A stretch of DNA of 64,000 bases, taken from positions 2,186,001 to 2,250,000 of the forward strand of contig NZ_CP168900.1 of assembly GCF_041765605.1 (NCBI RefSeq). The letters run 5' to 3'. Positions 36,785 through 45,145 of this stretch are shown one piece after another. The notes under the pieces were generated by a model. That model was not told where the DNA came from and did no database searches. It saw only the letters and a program-made list of their open reading frames with translations. Numbering within the stretch: the first letter of the stretch is position 1; the number at the start of each line of letters is the position of its first letter. This DNA is from Listeria monocytogenes (GTDB lineage Bacteria > Bacillota > Bacilli > Lactobacillales > Listeriaceae). The position numbers and the translations under genes are program-made.

Positions 36785-37636
36785 TTATCCTTTTGTTCCA
36801 CCGGCAGTTAAGCCAGAAACAAAATTCTTTTGTAAGAAGAAGAACAGTAAACAAATTGGTAGCGCGGCTAAAATGGCACCCGCTGCGAATAAGGCTACTT
36901 TTTGTTGTTGTGGGTTGGCGATGAACGTTTGAAGTCCTACCGCAATCGTTAAGTTTTCTGGTGTTCTAAGAAGGAATTTTGCAAGTAGGAAGTCCCCAAA
37001 CGGTCCCATAAACGCCCATAAAGCTTGAACGGCAATCATCGGTCTTACAAGTGGCAAGATGATTTGAGCGAAAATCCGGAAATGTCCTGCGCCATCAAGC
37101 TTGGCGGATTCATCAAGATCACGCGGCACGGTATCGAAATACCCTTTCATCAGCCATGTGTTCATTGGAATCCCACCACCGATGTAAATCAATGTTAAGA
37201 ACCAATATTGATCAAGTGCGCCAAGTAGCATCGCTAACACGTAGAAAGCTGTTAAGGCTGCCATCGTTGGTACCATTTGAATAATAAGGAAGAAAATCAA
37301 GCTGTTTTTACGACCTTTAAAACGGTAACGGCTATACGTATAACCAGCAAGTGTCACAATCGTTACTTGCATAATCATCGTTACAACCGCGATAATCAGT
37401 GTATTTTTGTACCAATCAAGATACAATGTTTCATTAAACAATCTCGTGAAGTTATTCAGCGTCCAACTATCCGACCACTCAAGCGTAAATGCCGCGATAT
37501 TCCCTGGTTTGAAGGCAGAAGATGCTGTTATTAGAATAGGATACAAAATAATAATCGTTAGCACGGTTAAAAACAAATACGTGAAAAACTGTGTTAAGAA
37601 CTTTGTTGTCCGCTGATCTTTCATAAAGTCTCTCAT
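36785..37636 (-). CDS. maltodextrin ABC transporter permease, MalG type
   Basis: Second membrane subunit of the importer, 283 residues with six hydrophobic helices. The EAA loop that docks the ATPase reads [29 protein letters not shown], as in MalG. The start ATG has a GAGGAG site inside the end of the MalF-type gene and begins right after its stop. The C-terminus ends in [10 protein letters not shown], the usual MalG ending. Confidence 0.93.
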   Translation of the reverse strand: MRDFMKDQRTTKFLTQFFTYLFLTVLTIIILYPILITASSAFKPGNIAAFTLEWSDSWTLNNFTRLFNETLYLDWYKNTLIIAVVTMIMQVTIVTLAGYTYSRYRFKGRKNSLIFFLIIQMVPTMAALTAFYVLAMLLGALDQYWFLTLIYIGGGIPMNTWLMKGYFDTVPRDLDESAKLDGAGHFRIFAQIILPLVRPMIAVQALWAFMGPFGDFLLAKFLLRTPENLTIAVGLQTFIANPQQQKVALFAAGAILAALPICLLFFFLQKNFVSGLTAGGTKG

Positions 37637-38944
37637 TTACATCATCTCCTCGTTCCCAAAGGCATTCGTCTTCTTAAAGGCAATCATCGAAACAGTAATA
37701 ACGATAATGGAGATAAGAAGCGTCACAGCAGCGGCTACAGCGTATTGTGGCGAAGTACCTGTTGTTAATTTATAAATCCATGAAATTAAGATATCGGTTG
37801 ATCCTGCGCCTGCTCCGACACTTCCGGGACCACCTTCATTGAATAAGTAGATTATCGAAAAGTTATTGAAGTTAAATGTATATTGCGTAATAAATACCGG
37901 TGCGGTTACAAATAAAATCATCGGTAATGTAATTTTACGGAAACGTTGAATCGCACTTGCTCCATCAATTCTAGCTGCTTCATAAAGCTCACCTGGAATC
38001 GCTTGAAGCACCCCAGTAACCATAACGTAAATATACGGGAAACCAAGCCAACCTTGAATACTAATCAGCGCCACTTTTGTCCAGAAAGGATCTGTTTTCC
38101 AAGCAATCGCATTGATATCAACAAATGGCAAATGGTTTAGAAGCGGAATGACTTGCGAGTTGATTGCACCAATACTGTCGTTAAACATATTGGAAAAACT
38201 CATGATTGTAATAAAAGCTGGAACCGCCCAAGGAAGTAAGAAAACAACTCCAAAAAGACGTTTTCCTTTAATAAAGCTTTGGTTTGCTACAATCGCTGTA
38301 AACACCCCAACGACAATTTGTAAAGAAGTGGCACAGATAGTCCAAATGAGTGTCCACGAAAATACGCTTAGGAACGTGTCACGATACGAACTTAGGAAGA
38401 AAATATTAAAGAAGTTCTTAAATCCAACCCAGTCAATTAAATTCGCTGGCGGAATATGGTAAAAATCGTAGTTGGTAAATGCCATGAAAAGAGTAACAAG
38501 AACTGGGAAAATAATAACAAAAGTCATCACTAAGTATGCAGGTAATGTAAGTAAGTACGGGAAACCTTTGTCGAGCATATTTTTTATAATAGCAAGAGCA
38601 GAACGGTTAACAGTTTCACCAAGGTTCCACTGCATAGCCACGCGTCTTGCATCGAAAATATTTATAAACCAAAAGCCTATAAATAGTAATGTCACAATTA
38701 ATTGTAAAGTACCCTCAATCATTAAGAATAAGGAATGGTCCACACCCGGCACAGATCCAAGTGTCACAAGGCCAATCAGTGCATTCAGCCCAACTGCAAA
38801 AAATTCTATGATAAACAAAGCAAATAGTGCGAAAAAGACAATCCCTTTAAAATTTTGCTTATTATAAAATTGACCAAGCCCTGGAATGATTGATAACAAA
38901 GTCGCTTGACGAACATTTTTAATTTGTTTTTGTTCTAGTTTCAT
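37637..38944 (-). CDS. maltodextrin ABC transporter permease, MalF type
   Basis: First membrane subunit, 435 residues. It has about eight helices; the first two (within residues 1-110, with LLSIIPGLGQFYNKQ) form an N-terminal extension found in the Firmicute maltodextrin MalF group. The EAA loop reads ELYEAARIDGASAIQRFRKITLPMI. It lies between the binding-protein gene and the MalG-type gene. No ATPase gene is in the operon, so a shared MsmX-type ATPase is expected to energise it. Confidence 0.93.
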   Translation of the reverse strand: MKLEQKQIKNVRQATLLSIIPGLGQFYNKQNFKGIVFFALFALFIIEFFAVGLNALIGLVTLGSVPGVDHSLFLMIEGTLQLIVTLLFIGFWFINIFDARRVAMQWNLGETVNRSALAIIKNMLDKGFPYLLTLPAYLVMTFVIIFPVLVTLFMAFTNYDFYHIPPANLIDWVGFKNFFNIFFLSSYRDTFLSVFSWTLIWTICATSLQIVVGVFTAIVANQSFIKGKRLFGVVFLLPWAVPAFITIMSFSNMFNDSIGAINSQVIPLLNHLPFVDINAIAWKTDPFWTKVALISIQGWLGFPYIYVMVTGVLQAIPGELYEAARIDGASAIQRFRKITLPMILFVTAPVFITQYTFNFNNFSIIYLFNEGGPGSVGAGAGSTDILISWIYKLTTGTSPQYAVAAAVTLLISIIVITVSMIAFKKTNAFGNEEMM

Positions 38945-39031
38945 TTTGTTACCCTCAATTCTAGATATAGATTCACTAGCTAAGTTGAAAAAAATGGCGG
39001 AGCGCGCTATCTTTGCCCCGCCAAATCATTA

Positions 39032-40291
39032 TTATTTAGTATATTTTTGCGTTACGTTATCTTCAATTACTTTTACTGCATCGTCCGCTGATTGTTGCGG
39101 AGTTTTCGAACCAGAAGCTGCATCAAACATTAAGTTTTCAGCACCTGTCCAAACTTCCGACATTTCTGGAATATTTGGCATTGGTTGCGCATTTTTGTAT
39201 TGTTCGATAACAGCATTAGTTAATTCATCATTTTTCGATTTCGCTGTATCACGTGCTTTTAAGTTAGCTGGCACTTCATTTGTCATATCATATAAAGTTT
39301 CTTGATTTTTTTGGTTAGTCACATAATCCAACCATTTTTGAGCTACATCTTTGTTTTTAGAATAGTTACTTACAACCCAACCTTTACCGCCTGCAAATGG
39401 AGAATACTCTTTACCATTGTTTAGTGTTGGGATTTTTGCTACACCGTAATTAATTTTTGCTTCTTTGTAATTTGCTGCTGACCAAGGTCCACCTAGAATT
39501 GCTGCTGCTTTTCCTTTAACAAATTGATCTTGAATAAAGTCGTCTGCACTCTTATTGTCTTGCATACCTTTTGGCCATACATCTTGGAACCATTTTGTTG
39601 CGTAAGTAATTCCTTCAACCGAACCTTTATTGTTTAAACCGATGTCTTTTGGATTTGTACCTTCATCGCCGAATACATAACCACCGTATCCTGCAAGTAG
39701 TCCGTAAGAGAAGTAGAAATCAGTCCATTTTGCTAAGAAACCAGTATTTTTTCCTTTTTCAGAAGTGAAAGCAAAACGAGAATCTTTAGAAAGTGTTTCT
39801 AAATCTTTGAAAGTTGCTGGAGCTTTGTCGAGTAAATCTTTATTATAGTAAAGCACTAGAGTTTCAATAATTGCTGGAGCGCCATAAATTTTATCGTCAA
39901 TTGTTACTTGTTTTTGGTCTTTTTCATCGTAATCGTCTTTATTACCAAGTTTTACTTCAGCTAAATGTCCTTGTTGGCCTAAGCTTCCAATTCTATCAAA
40001 TGCGGACATCATTACGTCTGGAGCAGTTCCAGCCGGGCCATCAAGTGGCAATGCTTCTAATGTTTCGAACATGTCTTTTTCGACTACTTTTACTTTCACG
40101 TCATTGTCTTTTTCAAAGTCACCTTTTATTTTGTTCACGTAGTCTTTGTAGCCTGCGTCAACGGAAACGGTTAATGTTTTTTCATCAGATGAGCCCGATT
40201 TACTAGTGTCTTTTCCACCACCACATGCTGCTAAGCTTAAAGCCATTACTAAAACCGCCGAAACTATTCCCACTTTTTTGAAACGCTTCAT
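39032..40291 (-). CDS. maltose/maltodextrin-binding lipoprotein
   Basis: Extracellular substrate-binding protein of the ABC importer, 419 residues. The signal peptide ends in the lipobox LSLAAC with the modified cysteine near residue 23. The mature part has the family-1 binding protein blocks APDVMMSAFDRIGSLGQQG, IYGAPAIIETLVLYYNKDLL and AAILGGPWSA, resembling MalE/MdxE. It is the first gene of the operon, with a promoter, a CcpA site and LacI-type palindromes upstream at 40404-40480. Confidence 0.93.
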   Translation of the reverse strand: MKRFKKVGIVSAVLVMALSLAACGGGKDTSKSGSSDEKTLTVSVDAGYKDYVNKIKGDFEKDNDVKVKVVEKDMFETLEALPLDGPAGTAPDVMMSAFDRIGSLGQQGHLAEVKLGNKDDYDEKDQKQVTIDDKIYGAPAIIETLVLYYNKDLLDKAPATFKDLETLSKDSRFAFTSEKGKNTGFLAKWTDFYFSYGLLAGYGGYVFGDEGTNPKDIGLNNKGSVEGITYATKWFQDVWPKGMQDNKSADDFIQDQFVKGKAAAILGGPWSAANYKEAKINYGVAKIPTLNNGKEYSPFAGGKGWVVSNYSKNKDVAQKWLDYVTNQKNQETLYDMTNEVPANLKARDTAKSKNDELTNAVIEQYKNAQPMPNIPEMSEVWTGAENLMFDAASGSKTPQQSADDAVKVIEDNVTQKYTK

Positions 40292-40403
40292 TTACTTTTC
40301 CTCCTCTTTATGAAAAAAGTCGCCCTTTACTGTCTGATTTCTAAGTCCCCATCTTTTTTCAATTCTTTTTAAAGTTTGTGAATTAGGTTAACCTATGCAT
40401 TTA

Positions 40404-40433
40404 TTATATGCTGATTCCGAAAGCGTTTACAAG
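40404..40433 (-). promoter_or_regulatory. promoter of the maltodextrin operon
   Basis: Read on the minus strand: TTGTAA (40433-40428), 18 bases, TATAAT (40409-40404). The spacer and -35 overlap a cre site, so catabolite repression is built into the promoter. Confidence 0.7.
40419..40432. promoter_or_regulatory. cre site (CcpA) over the maltodextrin promoter
   Basis: CGAAAGCGTTTACA differs from the cre consensus TGAAAGCGTTTACA only at the first two positions. It covers the -35 region, a place where CcpA represses. Confidence 0.75.
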
Positions 40434-40445
40434 GAGATTTCACAT

Positions 40446-40475
40446 GTTACCGATAACAACATTTTTTCGGTAAAC
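40446..40475. promoter_or_regulatory. LacI-type operator pair upstream of the maltodextrin operon
   Basis: GTTACCGATAAC at 40446 is a near-palindrome; a related copy in reverse, TTTTCGGTAAAC, ends at 40475. The flanks CACATGTT and AACATGTG extend this to a 13-bp inverted repeat. The same palindrome (GTTAACGGTAAC) precedes the glycosidase gene at 42358. The LacI-family regulator encoded at 43209 is the likely ligand. Confidence 0.55.
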
Positions 40476-40503
40476 ATGTGAAAAATTCCTTTACGCCATT
40501 GAT

Positions 40504-42279
40504 TTAGCTGTTTTCTTTAATAACAAGAAATCCTTTTGCTGGGACAACAAGATTTTCTGTTACAGCTCGGTTGTTCCAAATATCTGTCGCTGTATTTTCA
40601 AATGAAATTGTGAAATCTTTATCTTCTTTTGCTTGATTGAAAAGGAAATGCAGTTTTTCACCATTTAATTCTTTAGAAAATGCTGTAATGCCTGTTTCGC
40701 TACTTGCACCTAGCCAAGTTAATTCGCCGGATGTGATAATTGCTTGGTTATCTTTTCTTAGCGCAATTAATTGTTTCGTAAACGCTAGCATATCTTGATT
40801 TTGTTTCGTTTCATCCCATTCCATACATTTGCGACAACCTGGGTCATTTCCGCCGTCCATGCCGATTTCAGTACCGTAATAAATACACGGCGAACCAGTG
40901 TGCGCGAACATGAAGGCAAGCGCTTGTTTCACTTTATCCTCATCATTATTAGCACGTGTTAAAATACGCGCCGTATCATGGCTATCAAGCATATTAAACA
41001 TTACTTCATTCACTTGATTTGGATAGCGCATATATTGTTCATTAATACCAGAAACCATTTGCTCTGGAGTAATTTTTTCTTCAATAAAGTTCTCAATAAT
41101 CGTTTGTGTAAATGGATAGTTCATTACGGCATGGAATTCATCTCCAAGCAACCAAATCCACGAATCATGCCAAATTTCACCAAGAATATAAATATCTTCT
41201 TTTTCCGCTTGGACCGCTTTTTTGAACTCTTTCCAAAAAGCATGATCAACTTCATTGGCAACGTCTAAGCGCCAACCATCAATGTCAAATTCGCGAATCC
41301 AGTAAGTTGCAATATCCAGTAGATACTTCTGAACTTCTGGGTTAGCCGTATTTAATTTTGGCATATGCGTCGTGAAAGCAAATGTATCGTAAGAAAGTGT
41401 TGGTTCTCCTTCGATATTGCCATTTTCATTTTGACGAACAGGGAAACTATGGATGTGGAACCAATCACGATATGCAGATTTTTCTTCATTTAAAACAACG
41501 TCTTGCCATTCTGCTGAAGTATCGCCAATGTGATTGAACACCGCATCTAACATGATACGAATCCCGCGTTTATGCGCTTCCTGAACTAATTTTCTAAACG
41601 TTTCTTTATCCCCAAAATGCGGATCAATTTTTTTATAATCAACCGTATCGTATTTATGATTGGTTGGTGCTTCAAACACAGGTGTCAAGTAAACCCCATT
41701 AATACCAAGCTCTGCTAAATAATCTAAATGCTCGATAATTCCTTCTATATCACCGCCGAAAAAGTCTGTTGTGTTCGGATCTTTACTTCCCCACGGCAAG
41801 GCATTTTCTGGAGAAATAGCTGGATTCCCATTTGCAAAACGTTCTGGGAAAATTTGGTACCAAATTGTTTTACCAACCCATTCAGGCGCCTCAAAAGTAT
41901 CCACCGCATGGATAAATGGAAATTTAAAGTAATAATCCATTGTATCTAAATTCGCTTCTGTTGGTTCAAAAAAACCACGTCCGCCGTAAAAGGTCTTTTC
42001 CCCTTTTGTATCCGTTAATAAAAATCCATATTGAAGGCGTCTATGTTCTGGTGTAATTGCAAAAAACCAATAATCGTGCTCTTCTGTTTCTGCGATTTTG
42101 CGCATTGTATAAGATTCACTTTGCCATTTTCCGTCTTTCCATAAGTAAGGGTCGGCAGCAATTAGAGTAACCTCGCTAATATCCAAGCGTTTCGTTCTAA
42201 TCCGAATATGTAGTGTTTTAGCGTCATAACTATAAGCATAGCTACTCGCTGGTTGATGATAAATCCCTGCTTTTTCCAT
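40504..42279 (-). CDS. alpha-glycosidase, neopullulanase/cyclomaltodextrinase type (GH13)
   Basis: Intracellular enzyme that trims maltodextrins, cyclodextrins or pullulan fragments after import. The 591 residues have an N-terminal starch-binding CBM34 domain (about 1-120) and the GH13 barrel with conserved regions DAVFNHIG, GWRLDVANEVDH (nucleophile Asp), ILGEIWHDS (acid Glu) and MLDSHDT. No signal peptide is present, so it is cytosolic. It has its own promoter region with a cre site and the shared LacI-type palindrome. Confidence 0.93.
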   Translation of the reverse strand: MEKAGIYHQPASSYAYSYDAKTLHIRIRTKRLDISEVTLIAADPYLWKDGKWQSESYTMRKIAETEEHDYWFFAITPEHRRLQYGFLLTDTKGEKTFYGGRGFFEPTEANLDTMDYYFKFPFIHAVDTFEAPEWVGKTIWYQIFPERFANGNPAISPENALPWGSKDPNTTDFFGGDIEGIIEHLDYLAELGINGVYLTPVFEAPTNHKYDTVDYKKIDPHFGDKETFRKLVQEAHKRGIRIMLDAVFNHIGDTSAEWQDVVLNEEKSAYRDWFHIHSFPVRQNENGNIEGEPTLSYDTFAFTTHMPKLNTANPEVQKYLLDIATYWIREFDIDGWRLDVANEVDHAFWKEFKKAVQAEKEDIYILGEIWHDSWIWLLGDEFHAVMNYPFTQTIIENFIEEKITPEQMVSGINEQYMRYPNQVNEVMFNMLDSHDTARILTRANNDEDKVKQALAFMFAHTGSPCIYYGTEIGMDGGNDPGCRKCMEWDETKQNQDMLAFTKQLIALRKDNQAIITSGELTWLGASSETGITAFSKELNGEKLHFLFNQAKEDKDFTISFENTATDIWNNRAVTENLVVPAKGFLVIKENS

Positions 42280-42330
42280 TTTTTCTCCTCCTATATCACC
42301 TATCGTTCTATTTCAAATTAGCATTTCCAT

Positions 42331-42369
42331 TAAAGCGTTTGCAACCTTTTCTCGCTCGTTAACGGTAAC
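42331..42369. promoter_or_regulatory. cre site and LacI-type operator upstream of the GH13 gene
   Basis: TAAAGCGTTTGCAA (42331-42344) resembles a cre site and overlaps a likely -35 (TTGCAA on the minus strand, then 18 bases, then TAATTT). GTTAACGGTAAC (42358-42369) is, on the opposite strand, GTTACCGTTAAC: 11 of 12 bases match the operator at 40446. Confidence 0.55.
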
Positions 42370-42536
42370 AAGATTTTCTAGCTATTTCATATTCTTTCAA
42401 CATACTATAGAAGAAAGCCAATTCTCTCTCCTCCTTTAAAGTGACAAATTAGTAACTTTACTGATTTAAAGTAAAGAGCTATAATAACTCATGGACTAAT
42501 GAAATCTCTTTAAAAACGGTCTAAAAGGAGGATAAA

Positions 42537-43172
42537 ATGGAAAATACTTTAAGCTTTAAAAAACAAGGGTATTGGTTATTTTCCAGCGCAATCATTATTG
42601 GTGTTCTTTTTCTTCTTTTGCCACACATCATTTCCAATATTGGAGTGTTAGAATTTATAGGTGCTTTTTTCAACGCCCTATGCATGGGGGTTATTGCTTT
42701 TATCATATTAAAAGCAGAATTCCTCGATTGGTTTAAACATTTTAGTTTCAAATGGATTCTCATCGGTGCTCCAGCATTAATTATTATCAGCTCTATTTTC
42801 AACATTGCATGGGCTTACTTCGCAGGCAGTACTACTGAAAATGGTATCAACAGTGTACTTACATGGTCTTATGTTTTCACAAGTATCCCGTTCATGCTTC
42901 TTGGCGAAGAACTACTATCCATTAGCTTACTCTATGCTGCTTGGAAAAAATGGAACTGGAAATTCTGGCAAGCTTCCTTGCTATGCTCGTTACTTTTCGC
43001 AACGTGGCACTTAACTTCTTATGATTTTAATTTCTTGCAATGTATTATTACTTTGGCACCAGCAAGACTCATTTTGAATTACTTATTTAAAAAAACAAAC
43101 TCCATTTGGGTTACATTTATCGTTCACTTCATTTTTGATTTCATTGCATTTCTACCAGTTTTACTCAAATAA
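42537..43172 (+). CDS. CPBP-family intramembrane protease homologue
   Basis: A 211-residue membrane protein with seven to eight helices. It has the CPBP (CAAX protease/bacteriocin-processing) motifs: GEELLSISLLYAA with the paired glutamates, LFATWHLTSY and VHFIFDF with the histidines. The usual EE-x3-R arginine is not seen, so the exact activity is open. Some relatives give immunity to bacteriocins. It has a strong AAGGAGG site, stands alone and ends at a bidirectional terminator. Confidence 0.85.
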   Translation: MENTLSFKKQGYWLFSSAIIIGVLFLLLPHIISNIGVLEFIGAFFNALCMGVIAFIILKAEFLDWFKHFSFKWILIGAPALIIISSIFNIAWAYFAGSTTENGINSVLTWSYVFTSIPFMLLGEELLSISLLYAAWKKWNWKFWQASLLCSLLFATWHLTSYDFNFLQCIITLAPARLILNYLFKKTNSIWVTFIVHFIFDFIAFLPVLLK

Positions 43173-43173
43173 A

Positions 43174-43207
43174 AAAAACGCTAGGAATAAAGATTCCTAG
43201 CGTTTTT
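43174..43207. terminator. bidirectional terminator between the CPBP gene and the LacI gene
   Basis: AAAAAACGCTAGGAA and TTCCTAGCGTTTTT pair around TAAAGA, with A- and T-runs on either side. Confidence 0.93.
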
Positions 43208-43208
43208 A

Positions 43209-44174
43209 TTACTCTTCTTTTCCAGTTGTAGAGGCTCTTATCAGTAATTCAGGAGTAAATAATAGGTTTCCTTGAGGTTTTCCGTGATCATTAATTTTCG
43301 CAAGTAACATCTTCGCGAGTTCTTCCCCCATTTCAACGACGGGAGATCGAACAGTTGTAATTTTTGGCGATGAAATTCTATCTAAGAAAACACCATCAAA
43401 CCCTGTTACAGCAATATTTTCACCAAAACGACGACCAAAAGCTGCAGCAGCCCGAACAACCCCGATGGCAATTCGATCTGATGCGCAAACAATCGCAATT
43501 TTTTCTGAGTTATAGCGTAGTAATTCAAATGCTTTTTCTTCCGCGACACTGGAACTATTCGCAATAAAATAGCTTTCTGGCTCCAAACCATGTTTTCTCA
43601 CGACTTCTTCGTAACCTTCTAGCCGCGATTTCATAAACTGTTCATCTAATAAATCAATTCCTAAAAAAACGATTCGCGAAAAGCCAATTTCTACCATATG
43701 TTCTGTTGCAAGTGCTGTTCCTTTTTTGTTATCTACATCAATAGAATCGTAACCGCGTTTATTTTCGCCATAAAAAATAACTGGTTTATCAATATCTAAA
43801 AGTCCTAAATCATAGTCTTTGTCACGTATTCCCGTAACAATAAGCCCGTCATAAGCTCCGATATTTCTGGATCTTTGTGTAACGAGTTGCAAGGAATAAT
43901 AATACTTATCTAACTCGCGGCTAATTCCAGTTAGTAAGTTCATATAATATGGTTCAACCGTATCGATTTCTTCTAAAATCAAAAATTTAATAACTTGTGT
44001 CCTATTTTGAACAAGCGCCCTTGCAGCATAATTTGGTACATACTCTAAGGCTTCCATTGCACTATAAACAAGCATTTTCAGTTCATCTGAGACTTGATCT
44101 GGATGATTAATAACTCGTGAAACTGTCATTTTGGAGACATTTGCCCGTTTCGCAACATCTGCTAAAGTCGCCAT
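43209..44174 (-). CDS. LacI-family regulator, probable maltose/maltodextrin repressor
   Basis: A 321-residue repressor: LacI helix-turn-helix ATLADVAKRANVSKMTVSRVINHPDQVS at the start, hinge helix AARALVQNRT, then a periplasmic-binding-protein-like sensor domain. Its place beside the maltodextrin genes and the presence of a shared LacI-type palindrome at both promoters suggest it is their regulator (MalR role). I chose the ATG at 44174 with GGAGGTTGGAG before it; the frame is open 90 bases further but that part is not protein-like. Confidence 0.88.
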   Translation of the reverse strand: MATLADVAKRANVSKMTVSRVINHPDQVSDELKMLVYSAMEALEYVPNYAARALVQNRTQVIKFLILEEIDTVEPYYMNLLTGISRELDKYYYSLQLVTQRSRNIGAYDGLIVTGIRDKDYDLGLLDIDKPVIFYGENKRGYDSIDVDNKKGTALATEHMVEIGFSRIVFLGIDLLDEQFMKSRLEGYEEVVRKHGLEPESYFIANSSSVAEEKAFELLRYNSEKIAIVCASDRIAIGVVRAAAAFGRRFGENIAVTGFDGVFLDRISSPKITTVRSPVVEMGEELAKMLLAKINDHGKPQGNLLFTPELLIRASTTGKEE

Positions 44175-44246
44175 CTCCAACCTCCTCCATTCATAATCTT
44201 CCTTATTGTACCATCTTTTAAGCAAAAAAAAATAAGAATTAACCCA

Positions 44247-44283
44247 CAAAAAAAGCATTCTCATTAAAAGTCTGAAAATGCTT
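44247..44283 (-). terminator. terminator of the small membrane gene at 44313
   Basis: On the minus strand AAGCATTTTC and GAGAATGCTT pair around AGACTTTTAAT, followed by a T-run. Confidence 0.85.
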
Positions 44284-44312
44284 GGTTTATTATGATTATG
44301 TATTGAGTCATT

Positions 44313-44549
44313 TTATAGTGTTTGCCACTTTTTTTGAGAGACTCTGCGTTCCTTTGTTTGTTGATAAGATTTGATAATCACTCTGCTTAATTGATGAATT
44401 CCGCCAATGATAATTCCAATAGCGATTGCAACAAGTGCAGTTGTTAGAAAACTAATAAATGGAAAACTAGATGCATTCATAGCAGCAATTCCTAATATAA
44501 AAATAATAATAGTAGGTAGTACATAATACCTAATGTCCTGCTCCTGCAT
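44313..44549 (-). CDS. small membrane protein
   Basis: A 78-residue protein with two hydrophobic helices (about residues 8-24 and 28-50) followed by a basic tail ending SQKKWQTL. No family recognised. The ATG at 44549 has AAAGGGG at eight bases; the frame is open further upstream but without a ribosome site. It is a single gene with its own terminator. Confidence 0.7.
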   Translation of the reverse strand: MQEQDIRYYVLPTIIIFILGIAAMNASSFPFISFLTTALVAIAIGIIIGGIHQLSRVIIKSYQQTKERRVSQKKWQTL

Positions 44550-44917
44550 TCCAAGCGCCCCTTTACCAAAATAATAACTCCCATCAACTACTGAAATTAT
44601 AACGCGAAAACTGGCTTTTTTCAAGGCTTGGACGGATTTCCGTGCTCCTCTAAAAAAAAGGAAAATGGCTCTATATAGCGCTTTCTATAGACACGTAAAA
44701 TCCACTCATTATGAATTCATCAAAAAGAAAAATTTGTTACCACTTTGTAACATTACTTAAGTCCATTTACTTATATACGGCAACACTCATATTTATTCAA
44801 TTTTATAGATAAGTATTAATTCTTATTTCCTATTTTTCAAGTTTCATTGCCTGCTTTTTTATAGCATATACAAAAAAACGTGTTCTTTTTTCCCGCCCAT
44901 AAATTATTTTTCAAATT

Positions 44918-44941
44918 GTTTAAAAAAATGGATTCGGGTAG
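44918..44941 (+). promoter_or_regulatory. sigma-B promoter candidate for a short RNA
   Basis: GTTTAA, 12 bases, GGGTAG. Only the last base differs from the GGGTAT consensus. It lies in a 596-base gene-free stretch (44550-45145) and points toward the terminator at 45090. The rest of that stretch is very AT-rich and shows nothing else I can name. Confidence 0.45.
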
Positions 44942-44949
44942 ATTTTTTA

Positions 44950-45139
44950 ATTTTCTAGGAAAACGTGGCATTTAAAATGTCTTTTTCATCTAGAGGAAAA
45001 TTAGTTTTTCGACGAATATTCTTCTTTAAAATCCAACTTTCCACTTTTTACAAATAAATAAACAACCGTTATGCTTACATTGTTCCATTAAAAAACGGAA
45101 GAGCTCCCCCCTCTTCCCCCGAAGGTCTCTTCCGTTTTT
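44950..45139 (+). ncRNA. candidate sigma-B dependent small RNA
   Basis: Bounded by the sigma-B like promoter at 44918-44941 and the strong hairpin with T-run at 45090-45139, giving a transcript of about 190 bases. It contains local pairing such as GGCATTT with AAATGTC. A 26-codon frame begins at the ATG near 44976 but has no good ribosome site. Existence of the RNA is inferred only from promoter and terminator. Confidence 0.35.
45090..45139. terminator. bidirectional terminator of kimA and the candidate RNA
   Basis: AAAAACGGAAGAG and CTCTTCCGTTTTT pair around a C-rich loop with its own partial repeat. T-runs occur in both directions. Confidence 0.9.
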
Positions 45140-45145
45140 CTCTTG

